Below are positions 45,738 to 54,366 of a stretch of 64,000 nucleotides of DNA, piece by piece. Position numbers and translations under genes: made by a program. Position 1 is the stretch's first letter, and the number at the start of each line of letters is the position of its first letter. Under the pieces are notes generated by a model. The model did not search any database and had not been told where the DNA came from. It saw nothing but the letters and a program-made list of their open reading frames with translations. The DNA is from Candidatus Blochmanniella pennsylvanica str. BPEN (lineage in GTDB: Bacteria; Pseudomonadota; Gammaproteobacteria; Enterobacterales; Enterobacteriaceae): NCBI RefSeq assembly GCF_000011745.1, contig NC_007292.1, positions 1 through 64,000 of the forward strand, written 5' to 3'.

Positions 45738-45982
45738 AATATTTCCTGTATATAAATATGTCAAATGACATACTCAAAAAATAAATCAGTCACAATATTT
45801 ACAATTTTTATATTTTATATAAAACATTGAAATACATCAGGGTGAGATTGTGTTGTGTTTATAACGTAATGAATAATTTTCTTACATTATAAAAAACGAA
45901 TATGTATCATTTTTTAATACCACAATCTGTTATTATTACGATACTTATTTTTTATTTAAAAACAAGTTTTTTAGGTAAAATA

Positions 45983-47104
45983 ATGATATTTACCAAATAT
46001 ATATTGAAAGAAATATTTAGAAATCAGTTAATCATTCTAACATTATTATTTTTAGTGTGTTTTTGTCAAAAATTGATCAAAATGTTGAGTTTGGTGATAG
46101 ATAGTGGTATTTCAATATATTTGATTTTTCTATGTCTTGGATTAAATATGCCAGAATCAGGAAAATTACTTATTCCCTTTAGCGTATTTTTGAGCGTTTT
46201 AGTAACGTTTTATCGATTACATGCTCATAATGAAATTATAGCTATGTATTCTTGTGCCGTAGATAAATACATTTTTATAAGAAGTATATTTTTTTTTAGT
46301 GGGATCGTTGCTACATGCACTATGATTAATATCTCGTGGTTATCTCCTTATTGTTCAAGTTATCAAAGTAAATTACTGTATAAAATTAAGGAAAACATTA
46401 ATTTAGTTATTTTGTCAGAAAAAAAATTTCAACCATTGGCTACTAAATATTTAATTTTATTTTCGGATAGCATTCAGGGAAATAAATTAAAAAATGTGTT
46501 TTTGTCAAAAACAAATCCAGATAAAGATAACAGTATGTTTATAATTATTACTTCAGATCAAGGCAGTGTTTGTAGAAATCCTGATGGCTCCCGATTAATT
46601 ATTTTAAAAAAAGGTACATATTATGAAATTTATAATAAATGTGAGTTGTGCCAGGATGTGCTTATTACTGATTTTTCTCAGTATCAAATGTTAATCAATA
46701 GTACTATTAAAACATTTTATGAAAAAAATGAATCTGTTGATCATATGTTTATGCATCAGTTATGGCGTTCTAATAAATCAGAGATGCGTGCAGAGTTACA
46801 TTGGCGTTTAACTTTATTAGTATCTATTTTTCTTATGCCAATGATCACAACGTTATTAATTACTGTTGTTTCGTATAATTATTTAATAAATTTATTGGTA
46901 ACTGTTTTTTTATATATAATTTTTTTTATTTTTCATATTTTATTACGTTCCTGTGTTCTTTTAGATAACATAAATCCTATAGTATGGATGTGGGTTATTA
47001 ATAGTATTTATCTATCGATAGTTTTATTGCTTAATTCATGGGATACTTCTTATATAAAAAAATTAGTTTTAATAATGTGTTATCGTTATCATATAAAAAC
47101 ATAG
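45983..47104 (+). CDS. lptF: LPS export ABC transporter permease LptF
   Basis: One of two inner-membrane permeases that, with LptB2 and LptG, extract lipopolysaccharide from the membrane. The ATG at 45983 gives 373 residues (E. coli 366), beginning MIFTKYILKEIFRNQLIIL. Four or so N-terminal and C-terminal helices flank a periplasmic jelly-roll domain. Conserved features include CFCQKLIKML and WMWVINSIYLS. An in-frame extension to 45902 has no counterpart. It is quite diverged; the assignment is helped by the pepA-lptF-lptG order. Confidence 0.92.
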   Translation: MIFTKYILKEIFRNQLIILTLLFLVCFCQKLIKMLSLVIDSGISIYLIFLCLGLNMPESGKLLIPFSVFLSVLVTFYRLHAHNEIIAMYSCAVDKYIFIRSIFFFSGIVATCTMINISWLSPYCSSYQSKLLYKIKENINLVILSEKKFQPLATKYLILFSDSIQGNKLKNVFLSKTNPDKDNSMFIIITSDQGSVCRNPDGSRLIILKKGTYYEIYNKCELCQDVLITDFSQYQMLINSTIKTFYEKNESVDHMFMHQLWRSNKSEMRAELHWRLTLLVSIFLMPMITTLLITVVSYNYLINLLVTVFLYIIFFIFHILLRSCVLLDNINPIVWMWVINSIYLSIVLLLNSWDTSYIKKLVLIMCYRYHIKT

Positions 47105-47109
47105 TGTAT

Positions 47110-48183
47110 ATGTACAACATTTTAAATTATTACATTGTAAAAACGGTAATATCAAGTACAACAACGGTTTTTTTAGTGTTATTATCTTTATCTAGTGTAA
47201 TTAAATTAATTGATGAATTGCGTAAGATAGGAGAAGGAAATCATTCTTTTTTTGACGTTATTATTTACATGATTTTAAGTTTGCCAAAAGATTTTGAATT
47301 ATTTTTTCCCATAGCTACTTTATTAGGTGGGCTTTTAGGTTTGTGCATGCTTGAAGTACATAATGAATTTATAGCAATGCAGATTTCTGGATTTAGCAGG
47401 TTACAGATCACTTTATCAGTCATAAAAGCTTCTGTTCCTGTATTATTATGCAGTATCATTTCTAATGAATGGATAGTGCCTAATAGCGAAAAAATAATGT
47501 GCATGTATCGTAATCAATCACAACATGATGCTTCTTTACTTTCTATAAAGATTAAAAATCTGTGGTTCATAGATAAGAATGATTTTGTTTGTGTTGAAAA
47601 TGTAATAGCCTATAATGAATTGTTAGGAGTAAAGCTATATAATTTTAACGAAGAAAGAAAGCTAAAAAAGATATGTTATATCGAACGGGCAGTGTTTGTT
47701 GATAAAGTATGGCATTTGATTAATGTAAATGAATTGGATATTTCTCAAAAAACATCCGTTGTTAATAAAAACATACCACATTCTAAATGGAATGCTGAAT
47801 TAACCCCATATAGATTATCCATGATGATTACTCATCCAAATTTTTTATCTATCTCTAAATTATATCATTGCGCTAAATATTTTAATAGGATTGGGCAAAA
47901 TTCTAAATATTATCAAGTGATTTTTTGGAAGAAAATATTATCCCCTATCTCTGGATCCGTTATGACCATAATGGCATTAGCGTTTACTTTTGGCCCATTA
48001 TATAAAAAAAAGATAGGTATTAGATTATTCGTAGGAAGTATAGCGGGGTTTTTATTTTATATTTTAAATCAAATATTTGGAATATTAAGTGCTATACACA
48101 GTGTTTCTCCAATAATTGGATCAATATCACCCAGTATAATATTTTTGGTAATTAGTGTTATTATTATGCGGATATATTCATAA
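47110..48183 (+). CDS. lptG: LPS export ABC transporter permease LptG
   Basis: Second permease of the LptB2FG extractor. The ATG at 47110, 5 nt after the lptF stop, gives 357 residues (E. coli 360). Family features are ILNYYIVKTVISST, SLPKDFELFFPIATLLGGLLGL, MQISGFSRLQI and the C-terminal ILNQIFGILSAIHSVSPIIGS. A longer frame from 47038 overlaps lptF and is unlikely. With LptA, LptB and LptC at 52506-54366, the window encodes the inner-membrane and periplasmic parts of the machine; LptD and LptE are not here. Confidence 0.93.
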   Translation: MYNILNYYIVKTVISSTTTVFLVLLSLSSVIKLIDELRKIGEGNHSFFDVIIYMILSLPKDFELFFPIATLLGGLLGLCMLEVHNEFIAMQISGFSRLQITLSVIKASVPVLLCSIISNEWIVPNSEKIMCMYRNQSQHDASLLSIKIKNLWFIDKNDFVCVENVIAYNELLGVKLYNFNEERKLKKICYIERAVFVDKVWHLINVNELDISQKTSVVNKNIPHSKWNAELTPYRLSMMITHPNFLSISKLYHCAKYFNRIGQNSKYYQVIFWKKILSPISGSVMTIMALAFTFGPLYKKKIGIRLFVGSIAGFLFYILNQIFGILSAIHSVSPIIGSISPSIIFLVISVIIMRIYS

Positions 48184-48216
48184 TTTTGTGAACATAAAAA
48201 TTTTTAATAAATTTTA

Positions 48217-49116
48217 TTATACTATACTAGTTAAAAATATTTTTTTAGTAAATTCTCGTAGCCATTTATGAGCGGAAGAGCGGTTGTGTTTAGAATGCCA
48301 TGCTTGAATAATGCTTTTTTTTCCTAAATTTAAATCAGTATTAAAATGTGTGATTGGTATATTTAATTTTTGTATCATTGTTAATATAAATTCTGGTATT
48401 ATCGCTAGTGCATCTGAATGAATTATAGCGTTTACAGTAGTGATATATTCTGGGGTAATACCAATTAAGTTACGCTCCGACCAAAAATATTTACTATGTT
48501 CATCGGAGTTGGTTAAATACTCATGTTTGGTTTTAATGAATTGATATTTTAATAAATTATCCATATTTTTAGTTTGAGACAAAATAGGATGATGATTCCG
48601 AGATATTATACAACATTTGGATACGTAGATAGTTCGAATAGTTATTTCTGGGTTAAGTGCGCGCATTTCTCCTATATATAAATCTATGGTATGGTTTCTT
48701 AAAAAATTATCATCGTAGTCTGAGTCATTTACTAAATGAATAAATGCTTTGGGAGCTTTATCTTTCATTTTTTGAAATAAGATGGTATTAAGGATAAAAA
48801 GAATAGCGTTGTTCGATGCAATAGTAAATGATATAGTGGTAATTTTAGGTTCAAATACTATGTTGTTGTTGAATATTGATTCAATACGGTTCACTAATTC
48901 TTTAATATTTTCTTTTAGAGAGATTGCTTTAGGCGTAGGGATTAATTTAGTTCCACTACGTACTAAAATTTGATCATTAAATAGAATGCGTATTTTGTTG
49001 AGAGATTTACTAATAGCTGGAGCAGTGACATTTAATTTTTTTGCCGCTAAGTTTACGCTATACTCTTCGAGTAGTGCATTGAGAATTATTAGTAAATTGA
49101 AATCAAAATTATTCAT
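48217..49116 (-). CDS. LysR-type transcriptional regulator, YidZ-like
   Basis: Complete LysR-family regulator of 299 residues. The N-terminal helix-turn-helix is FDFNLLIILNALLEEYSVNLAAKKLNVTAPAISKSLNKIR, followed by a substrate-binding-like domain with drifted sequence. The N-terminus and the last residues (WLREFTKKIFLTSIV) resemble E. coli YidZ more than LeuO, from memory. YidZ has a reported role in anaerobic nitric oxide protection in E. coli; its target here is unknown. It is convergent with lptG (33-nt gap), away from the E. coli yidZ position near mnmE. No recognisable partner gene lies divergently upstream. Confidence 0.75.
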   Translation of the reverse strand: MNNFDFNLLIILNALLEEYSVNLAAKKLNVTAPAISKSLNKIRILFNDQILVRSGTKLIPTPKAISLKENIKELVNRIESIFNNNIVFEPKITTISFTIASNNAILFILNTILFQKMKDKAPKAFIHLVNDSDYDDNFLRNHTIDLYIGEMRALNPEITIRTIYVSKCCIISRNHHPILSQTKNMDNLLKYQFIKTKHEYLTNSDEHSKYFWSERNLIGITPEYITTVNAIIHSDALAIIPEFILTMIQKLNIPITHFNTDLNLGKKSIIQAWHSKHNRSSAHKWLREFTKKIFLTSIV

Positions 49117-49579
49117 ATAATAAATTTTTATGTAATATTTATTTTACCCTGTATTATAATGTATAAATATACAAGAGTAAAATATATTAAATGTATTTAA
49201 GAATAATATGCTCGTCAATCACAGATATAATCGAGCACACGATACGATTGTATTTTTATAAGCATAAGCAGTGTCAGTGATGATATGGTTGATATAAGTA
49301 AAAATTATTACATTATTATAATGTAGCCCATTAAATGTGTATTTAGCAATTGTTTATGTTGCTACGATGACATATTTGTAGATGGTTTTGTAAATATTTT
49401 TAATATTTTTTAAAATGATACCTTGTTAAAAAATTGTATTATGTTTACAAATCTAATGTTTAAATTGAATGATTGTGAAGAAATTGATTCTGTATATTGA
49501 ATTCTTTTGAAAAATTTGGTAAATTTTAGTGGCTGCATAGTTTTATATCAGATGGATTTGTTAGATATGTTCGTGTTTT
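49117..49579. other. spacer between the LysR gene and tRNA-Leu
   Basis: 463 nt of AT-rich sequence with no supported gene. A short stem (tacatta with its complement) lies near 49310. It should contain the promoter of tRNA-Leu and that of the regulator gene; no clear LysR-type operator was identified. Confidence 0.5.
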
Positions 49580-49662
49580 GCCGAAGTGGCGAAATAGGTA
49601 GACGCAATTGACTCAAAATCAATCACCTTAATGGCGTGCCGGTTCGAGTCCGGCCTTCGGCA
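49580..49662 (+). tRNA. leuX: tRNA-Leu (anticodon CAA)
   Basis: 83-nt class II tRNA. Acceptor arms gccgaag/cttcggc pair over 7 bp. The anticodon loop ctcaaaa gives anticodon CAA (reads TTG). A variable arm and the T-arm ggttcgagtcc are present. It closely matches E. coli leuX. As with tRNA-Pro, the 3' CCA is not encoded (discriminator a is followed by gta). Confidence 0.96.
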
Positions 49663-49931
49663 GTATTATATCAGTATCAAGTAATTATAAAAAATAATCC
49701 TAGATGAACAAGTATTGAATTTTAATTTTTTATTTTGAAATTATAGTAATCACGTTGTGTCTGTTGTGACAAAAATGTCATATGTTTATAAAGTAAGTTT
49801 TATTTTAATTAAAATCTAATAATTTTAGTAACAATGTAAATTGTAGCATAAAAAATCTAGAATATTTATATGAATTTATTAAAGTTAAAAGGATTATATG
49901 TTGATTTGTCTTTTTAGTGACAAAAAAGTAG

Positions 49932-49959
49932 TTGGTTTTTGTTTCATGTATGTTATGTT
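49932..49959 (+). promoter_or_regulatory. possible promoter overlapping the Zur box
   Basis: A -35-like ttggtt (49932-49937) and a -10-like tatgtt (49954-49959) are separated by 16 nt and lie 34 nt upstream of the small ORF at 49993. The -10 falls inside the Zur-box-like palindrome, so Zur binding would block polymerase. Predicted by eye only. Confidence 0.35.
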
Positions 49960-49965
49960 ATAACA
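49951..49965. promoter_or_regulatory. probable Zur operator
   Basis: The 15-mer tgttatgttataaca agrees with the enterobacterial Zur core (tgttata-n-tataaca) at every defined position but one. It agrees with the E. coli znuCA operator core at 13 of 15 positions. It is embedded in an 18-nt perfect palindrome (gttatgtta plus complement). It lies 28 nt before the small ORF and 184 nt before the metal-transport ATPase gene. The cognate regulator Zur, with all zinc ligands intact, is encoded at 31195-31668. Confidence 0.75.
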
Positions 49966-49992
49966 TAACTAAATTATTAAGGAAATTTATCG

Positions 49993-50130
49993 TTGTCGTA
50001 TCACTCTAAACAACGTTTGTCTATTGGTATGAAATTGTTTCTTACTTCAGGTTTGATTCGTATGCTCATAGTACTGGTTGTATTGTTATGCTCATGGGCT
50101 GCCATTCTTTGGTCCTCTTTGTTGCCATGA
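49993..50130 (+). CDS. small hydrophobic protein ahead of the metal ABC transporter
   Basis: A 45-residue ORF starting with TTG, placed 7 nt after a good aaggaaa ribosome-binding site and ending 18 nt before the ATPase gene. It has a basic N-terminus followed by one membrane helix (MLIVLVVLLCSWAAILW) and a short end SSLLP. I do not recognise it; the SWAAILW stretch faintly recalls the small E. coli membrane protein YniD, but this is weak. It lies directly behind the Zur box, so it may be made with the transporter under zinc limitation. It could be a small transporter subunit, a leader peptide, or a chance ORF. Confidence 0.5.
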   Translation: MSYHSKQRLSIGMKLFLTSGLIRMLIVLVVLLCSWAAILWSSLLP

Positions 50131-50148
50131 ATAATACAATTTAAAACT

Positions 50149-50796
50149 ATGATGACATTATATAACTTAATAGCGGGTTACTGTGGTCGCAATGTTAGTC
50201 CATCTGTAAGTGGTCGAATCAAGTATGGTAGCATGATTGCTATTATAGGACCCAATGGAATAGGAAAATCTACTTTATTAAAAACATTAGCTGGGTTGTT
50301 GCCTCCAGTTTCCGGTCGATTGGAATTTGGAAAAAAAGGTAGACCTCGTATGGGTTATTTACCTCAAAACAGAAATATAGATCCCTATTTTCCATTAACT
50401 GTATTCGACGTAGTATCTATGGGTTGTTGGCCGAGAATAAATTTATTAAAAAGACTGAATCAACATCAAAGAGCAGTAATTTGGCGTGCTTTAGGTCAGG
50501 TAAAATTGTTAAATGTATTAAATCAATATATAGAAACTTTATCAGGAGGGCAAGTGCAACGTATGTTATTTGCTAGAATATTGGCTCAGCAAGCATCATT
50601 AATTTTACTTGATGAGCCATTTCAAGGAATTGATATAAATACTTGTAAAATAATGATACGTGCTGTAAATCTATTGTGTAGACGTGGATGCACTGTGATT
50701 GCTGCGTTACATAATAATAATGAATTCATAACTGAATATTTTCCTAATACATTGTTGTTAACTTGTTCTCGTAGTATTTGGAATTCATCCATATAA
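50149..50796 (+). CDS. znuC: zinc/manganese ABC transporter ATP-binding protein (ZnuC/AztA-like)
   Basis: ABC ATPase energising a metal importer. Walker A GPNGIGKST spans residues 34-42, the signature LSGGQ lies at 131-135, Walker B LILLDEP ends at E156, and the switch histidine is about H188. At 215 residues it is shorter than E. coli ZnuC (251), lacking the C-terminal histidine-rich tail. Its sequence looks nearer to the AztA/Mn-Zn group than to enterobacterial ZnuC, so the gene symbol is functional rather than strictly orthologous. Two tandem ATGs are possible starts. A Zur box upstream points to zinc. Confidence 0.75.
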   Translation: MMTLYNLIAGYCGRNVSPSVSGRIKYGSMIAIIGPNGIGKSTLLKTLAGLLPPVSGRLEFGKKGRPRMGYLPQNRNIDPYFPLTVFDVVSMGCWPRINLLKRLNQHQRAVIWRALGQVKLLNVLNQYIETLSGGQVQRMLFARILAQQASLILLDEPFQGIDINTCKIMIRAVNLLCRRGCTVIAALHNNNEFITEYFPNTLLLTCSRSIWNSSI

Positions 50797-50886
50797 ATGC
50801 GAAAAATTTAATTTTATGGTATTGTGAACTGATTATATACATCCATGTATATGGGAATATTTATTTCGGGGAAAGAAAAGGTTTTT

Positions 50887-51747
50887 ATGATGATTCATAT
50901 GTTATTTGATCCTTTTATTAATTGCGGATATATGCGAAGAGCTATAGTTGCTTGTTGTGTATTATCTATCAGTATAACGCCAATAGGTAGTTTTTTAATG
51001 TTGAGGCGTATGAGTTTAGTGGGAGATGTGTTATCTCATGCTATATTACCGGGCGTAGCGATAGGGTATTTTTTTTCAGGAATGTCATTTATGATAATGA
51101 GTATAGGAGGATTTATTTCTGGTTTAATGGTTGCAATATTATCTACTTGGATTAGCGAAAAAACATTGTTGCAACAAGATGCTAGTTTTGCTGGACTCTA
51201 TCTTGGATCTTTGGCATTTGGAGTTGTATTGATGTCGTTACATGGTCCTAATGTGGATTTGTTGGATTTGTTATTTGGATCTATTTTATCTGTAAATTTA
51301 TTAAATTTAGAATGTATTGGGATCATTAGTACTATAACTTTACTTACTATCGCATTATTTTACAGAGCTTTAATTATTGAAACATTTGACCCAGATTTTT
51401 TAAGAGATAACAATATTGAAGTATCGAGATGTATTCAAATATTTTTTTTATCAATAGTTATGTTAAATTTAGTAGCGAGTTTTCAAGTAACTGGTACTTT
51501 AATGTCTGTTGGTTTAATGATGTTACCTGGGTTATCAGCTCGGTGTTGGGTTAAGAGTTTAATGCATATGTTATTGTTATCGGTATTTATTGCTTTTTTT
51601 TGCTCGTGGATAGGGTTGATTGGATCATTTTATATGTTTTTGCCTGCAGGGCCTACTATAGTGTTATGTGGTAGTATAATTTTTTTAATTTCAGTGTTGT
51701 TTGGCAGGAATAGAGGTATTTTATTTTTTGTTATATACAAAAAATAA
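50887..51747 (+). CDS. znuB: zinc/manganese ABC transporter permease (ZnuB/AztB-like)
   Basis: Membrane permease of the metal ABC-3 family with about eight or nine helices. Family features are GSFLMLRRMSLVGDVLSHAILPGVAIGY, LLDLLFGSILSVN, and ASFQVTGTLMSVGLMMLPGLSARCW. The ATG at 50887 (286 residues) is chosen because an aaaagg element precedes it by 5 nt; ATG 50845 would put that element inside the gene. The ATPase gene ends 90 nt upstream. No substrate-binding protein gene (znuA) lies next to the pair. Sequence style suggests a non-ZnuB subgroup. Confidence 0.75.
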   Translation: MMIHMLFDPFINCGYMRRAIVACCVLSISITPIGSFLMLRRMSLVGDVLSHAILPGVAIGYFFSGMSFMIMSIGGFISGLMVAILSTWISEKTLLQQDASFAGLYLGSLAFGVVLMSLHGPNVDLLDLLFGSILSVNLLNLECIGIISTITLLTIALFYRALIIETFDPDFLRDNNIEVSRCIQIFFLSIVMLNLVASFQVTGTLMSVGLMMLPGLSARCWVKSLMHMLLLSVFIAFFCSWIGLIGSFYMFLPAGPTIVLCGSIIFLISVLFGRNRGILFFVIYKK

Positions 51748-52505
51748 AATTTTTTTCGTGTTTATTTAATTAAATTTTTTCTTATATCTAACGAGGAATT
51801 CAGTGTGTTTTCAAGATATAATTTTAGATATAAATGATTGGATTATATAATAATGCCGTGTATAATATATCTTAACATTAATCCGTATATGTTATGTTAA
51901 TAACAGCAATATATCTTGATTGTCGTTTAAATAGATATCTGGAAGGTCTAAATAAATTTGAATATTGATTCAAGAGGGTTCAGGGTAATATGAAAAATAA
52001 TTAGTTTTGGGTGCAATTAGAATAATTGTAAGATATAAATAAGAATAAATTATTAAAATAATTTATTAGAAATATAGCTGATAATATTCTTCATATCTTG
52101 CTATTTATATTTGTAAAAAAAATAACTATTCTAGTTAAAGTAGTGCTAATTTATTAAAAATATAAATGTATTTCATATTTAAAATATCATCAATTTATAA
52201 TTGTTTTTCTTGATTACTATATTTAGTATAGTATCCCCGTTTAAAAATTGCTTCTAGGTTCTAATTATCTAGTTGATAATGCATATATTTTATTATATGG
52301 TACATAAAGTATCTGTTATTAGTTATTTCATATTTACTTTAATTTAGAGTGTTAAATTTGATTATTTATAGATTAATTTACATGATATTTGTAATATGTA
52401 TATTACAAATTATTTTTTAAATTATTCGGTGTGGTTTTTGAGTTTTAAATTGTTAAAATTGTTTGGTTAAATTATTTTATATATAAATACGATTTATATC
52501 GTGTC
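51748..52505. other. convergent spacer; rpoN and hpf absent
   Basis: 758 nt with no supported gene. In E. coli rpoN, hpf and ptsN follow lptB; none is recognisable here. A slightly GC-richer patch lies at about 51930-52010, but I found no frame similar to those proteins. A palindromic hairpin at 52387-52410 is listed separately. Confidence 0.55.
52387..52410. terminator. 11-bp hairpin after lptB / znuB-like gene
   Basis: Arms atttgtaatat (52387-52397) and its exact complement (52400-52410) are separated by 2 nt. On the plus strand tattttttaaatt follows. It lies 96 nt past the leftward lptB stop, in the convergent gap, and could stop transcription arriving from either side. Confidence 0.4.
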
Positions 52506-53231
52506 TTATAGCTTAAATATATCTCCCAAGTATACTTGTTGTACGTGTTTGTTATTTAATATTTCATTAGGAGATCCATGAGCAATTGATTGTCCTTGAT
52601 TAACTATATATGCTCGCTCACATATACGCAATGTTTCTCTTACATTATGATCGGTTATTAGTACTCCAAGTTTTCGGGTTTTAAGTTGTTTAATAATTTT
52701 TTGTATATCTGTTATTGAAATTGGATCGACTCCAGAAAATGGCTCGTCAAGTAATATAAATTTAGGATTAGCAGCCAATGCTCGTGCAATTTCTACACGT
52801 TTTCGTTCTCCTCCAGACAATGTCTGTCCAATATTATTTTTTAAATGACTAATATGAAAATTATTCATTAATTCTATAATAAGCTTATTACGTTTTTTTG
52901 TATTAAGATTACGTTGAGTTTGTAATATAGCCATTAAATTGTCAAATACAGTTAATCGACGAAAAATCGAGCTTTCTTGAGGCAAGTAGCCAATCCCTAA
53001 TCGAGCTCTACGATAGATTGGTAACGTGCTAATATCTTTTTCGCCAATTAAAATACTACCGGAATTGTGTTGAACAATTCCTAATATCATATAAAATGTC
53101 GTAGTTTTTCCTGATCCGTTTGGGCCTAATAATCCAACAATTTCTCCAGAAGTTATGTATAAGCTTATATTTTTAACTACATATCGTCCTTTATAAATTT
53201 TAGATAGATTTTTTATAGTCAGTGTTGTCAT
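52506..53231 (-). CDS. lptB: LPS export ABC transporter ATP-binding protein LptB
   Basis: Cytoplasmic ATPase of the LPS transport machine. Walker [10 protein letters not shown], signature [15 protein letters not shown], Walker [14 protein letters not shown] and switch [10 protein letters not shown] are all present. 241 residues, the E. coli length, and highly conserved. It follows lptA by 45 nt in the order lptC-lptA-lptB, as in E. coli. rpoN, which follows in E. coli, has been lost. Confidence 0.97.
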   Translation of the reverse strand: MTTLTIKNLSKIYKGRYVVKNISLYITSGEIVGLLGPNGSGKTTTFYMILGIVQHNSGSILIGEKDISTLPIYRRARLGIGYLPQESSIFRRLTVFDNLMAILQTQRNLNTKKRNKLIIELMNNFHISHLKNNIGQTLSGGERKRVEIARALAANPKFILLDEPFSGVDPISITDIQKIIKQLKTRKLGVLITDHNVRETLRICERAYIVNQGQSIAHGSPNEILNNKHVQQVYLGDIFKL

Positions 53232-53276
53232 AAAATTAAACTATAACTAATTATATAGTGTCTGTTAAATATGTTT

Positions 53277-53786
53277 TTAGATGGATTTTTTTGATAAAAT
53301 TGTTATAACTTTATTTCCTTGGTTGGAAATGGCTTTTATTTGTTTGTTTTTTATTGAGTATATGATCTTATCACTTTGTATAGAATTTCCTGATTGTTTT
53401 ATATAAGCATTACCAATTAGAGTAATAGTGTCATCGCTGGTATTGTAATGTATTATCGATGATTGAGCAAATATCATATTTCCCATTTTTTGTGTTTGAT
53501 TTAAAGTAACAGGATTTCCGTGTGCTTCTATCATGGATAGATGATGTGTATCTTCTGTATGAGAGATTAATATTTTATCTGCGTAAAGATCAATGTTTTT
53601 ATATTTAAGCATAACTCGATCTGTAAAGATTATTGTATTAGTCAACATATTAATTGATTGACATTCAGAATATATTTGAAGTATTTGTGATTTTTTGTAT
53701 GCTAAAGCATGAGAATATGTAAACGCTAAAAGTATATTGATATAAGTAAGTATTATTTTGTATTTACCATATGCGTTGGATTTCAT
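53277..53786 (-). CDS. lptA: periplasmic LPS-transport protein LptA
   Basis: Forms the periplasmic bridge carrying LPS. The ATG at 53786 gives 169 residues (E. coli 185) with a signal-peptide-like N-terminus (basic start, hydrophobic IILTYINILLAFTYSHALA). A beta-jellyroll follows with IFTDRVMLKYKNIDLYADKILI and TLIGNAYIKQSGNSIQSDKIIY. The C-terminal tail of E. coli LptA is missing. The gene overlaps lptC by 23 nt, as in enterics. Diverged, but supported by position between lptC and lptB. Confidence 0.9.
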   Translation of the reverse strand: MKSNAYGKYKIILTYINILLAFTYSHALAYKKSQILQIYSECQSINMLTNTIIFTDRVMLKYKNIDLYADKILISHTEDTHHLSMIEAHGNPVTLNQTQKMGNMIFAQSSIIHYNTSDDTITLIGNAYIKQSGNSIQSDKIIYSIKNKQIKAISNQGNKVITILSKKSI

Positions 53787-54366
53787 AACAAGTTTGTACG
53801 TTATCAATTAATTTTGCCGTTTGTGTATGTAAATTGGCATGTATTTTCATCCCAATAGAATAAAAATAATGACCATGTATAATTACTTTTTTGTTTGAAA
53901 TAATATCTTGAGTTATTAAGTTAATTATCGCTTGATTTGTAATAATGGATTGAAAGTATCTATTATGTATTAAATTATTGATATATACATATCCGTATAA
54001 GTGTAGTGTTGTTTTGTAACTTAGTTTAGCTTGATTTGCTGTAATTTTCCATGTTGGGATATTTTTGTCATCAAAAGCTATAATGCTAGGACATGTAAAC
54101 AAAGTAATTCTTTGATTTGAAAAATGTTGAATGCGGTGCGCTGTCAATTTAAATTTCAGTTGTCCTGTTTTACTATATACGTTAATCGTTACATCGGTGC
54201 CTTGATGAGTGCATATATCATTCCGAGTTAATGGGTGTAATGATGCATTAAACATAATTAATGATTTTTTTATAATAAAAGATAGCAAGATTATTATCAA
54301 TACGAATAAAATTGAAATAAAAGTGTATTTTTTATTTTTTTTCAGTGATTTTGAAATATAAAACAT
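53764..54366 (-). CDS. lptC: LPS export protein LptC
   Basis: Inner-membrane-anchored periplasmic component receiving LPS from LptB2FG. One N-terminal membrane helix (YTFISILFVLIIILLSFII) is followed by the jellyroll, with KIPTWKITANQAKLS-type sequence (NIPTWKITANQAKLSYKTTLHLYGYVYI) and INLITQDIISNKKVIIHG, close to E. coli. The start at 54366 gives 200 residues (E. coli 191); ATG 54381 is equally possible. The frame is open back to 54576, but those 65-70 extra residues are lysine/asparagine/isoleucine-rich and look non-coding. kdsC, which precedes it in E. coli, is absent. Confidence 0.88.
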   Translation of the reverse strand: MFYISKSLKKNKKYTFISILFVLIIILLSFIIKKSLIMFNASLHPLTRNDICTHQGTDVTINVYSKTGQLKFKLTAHRIQHFSNQRITLFTCPSIIAFDDKNIPTWKITANQAKLSYKTTLHLYGYVYINNLIHNRYFQSIITNQAIINLITQDIISNKKVIIHGHYFYSIGMKIHANLHTQTAKLIDNVQTCYEIQRIW

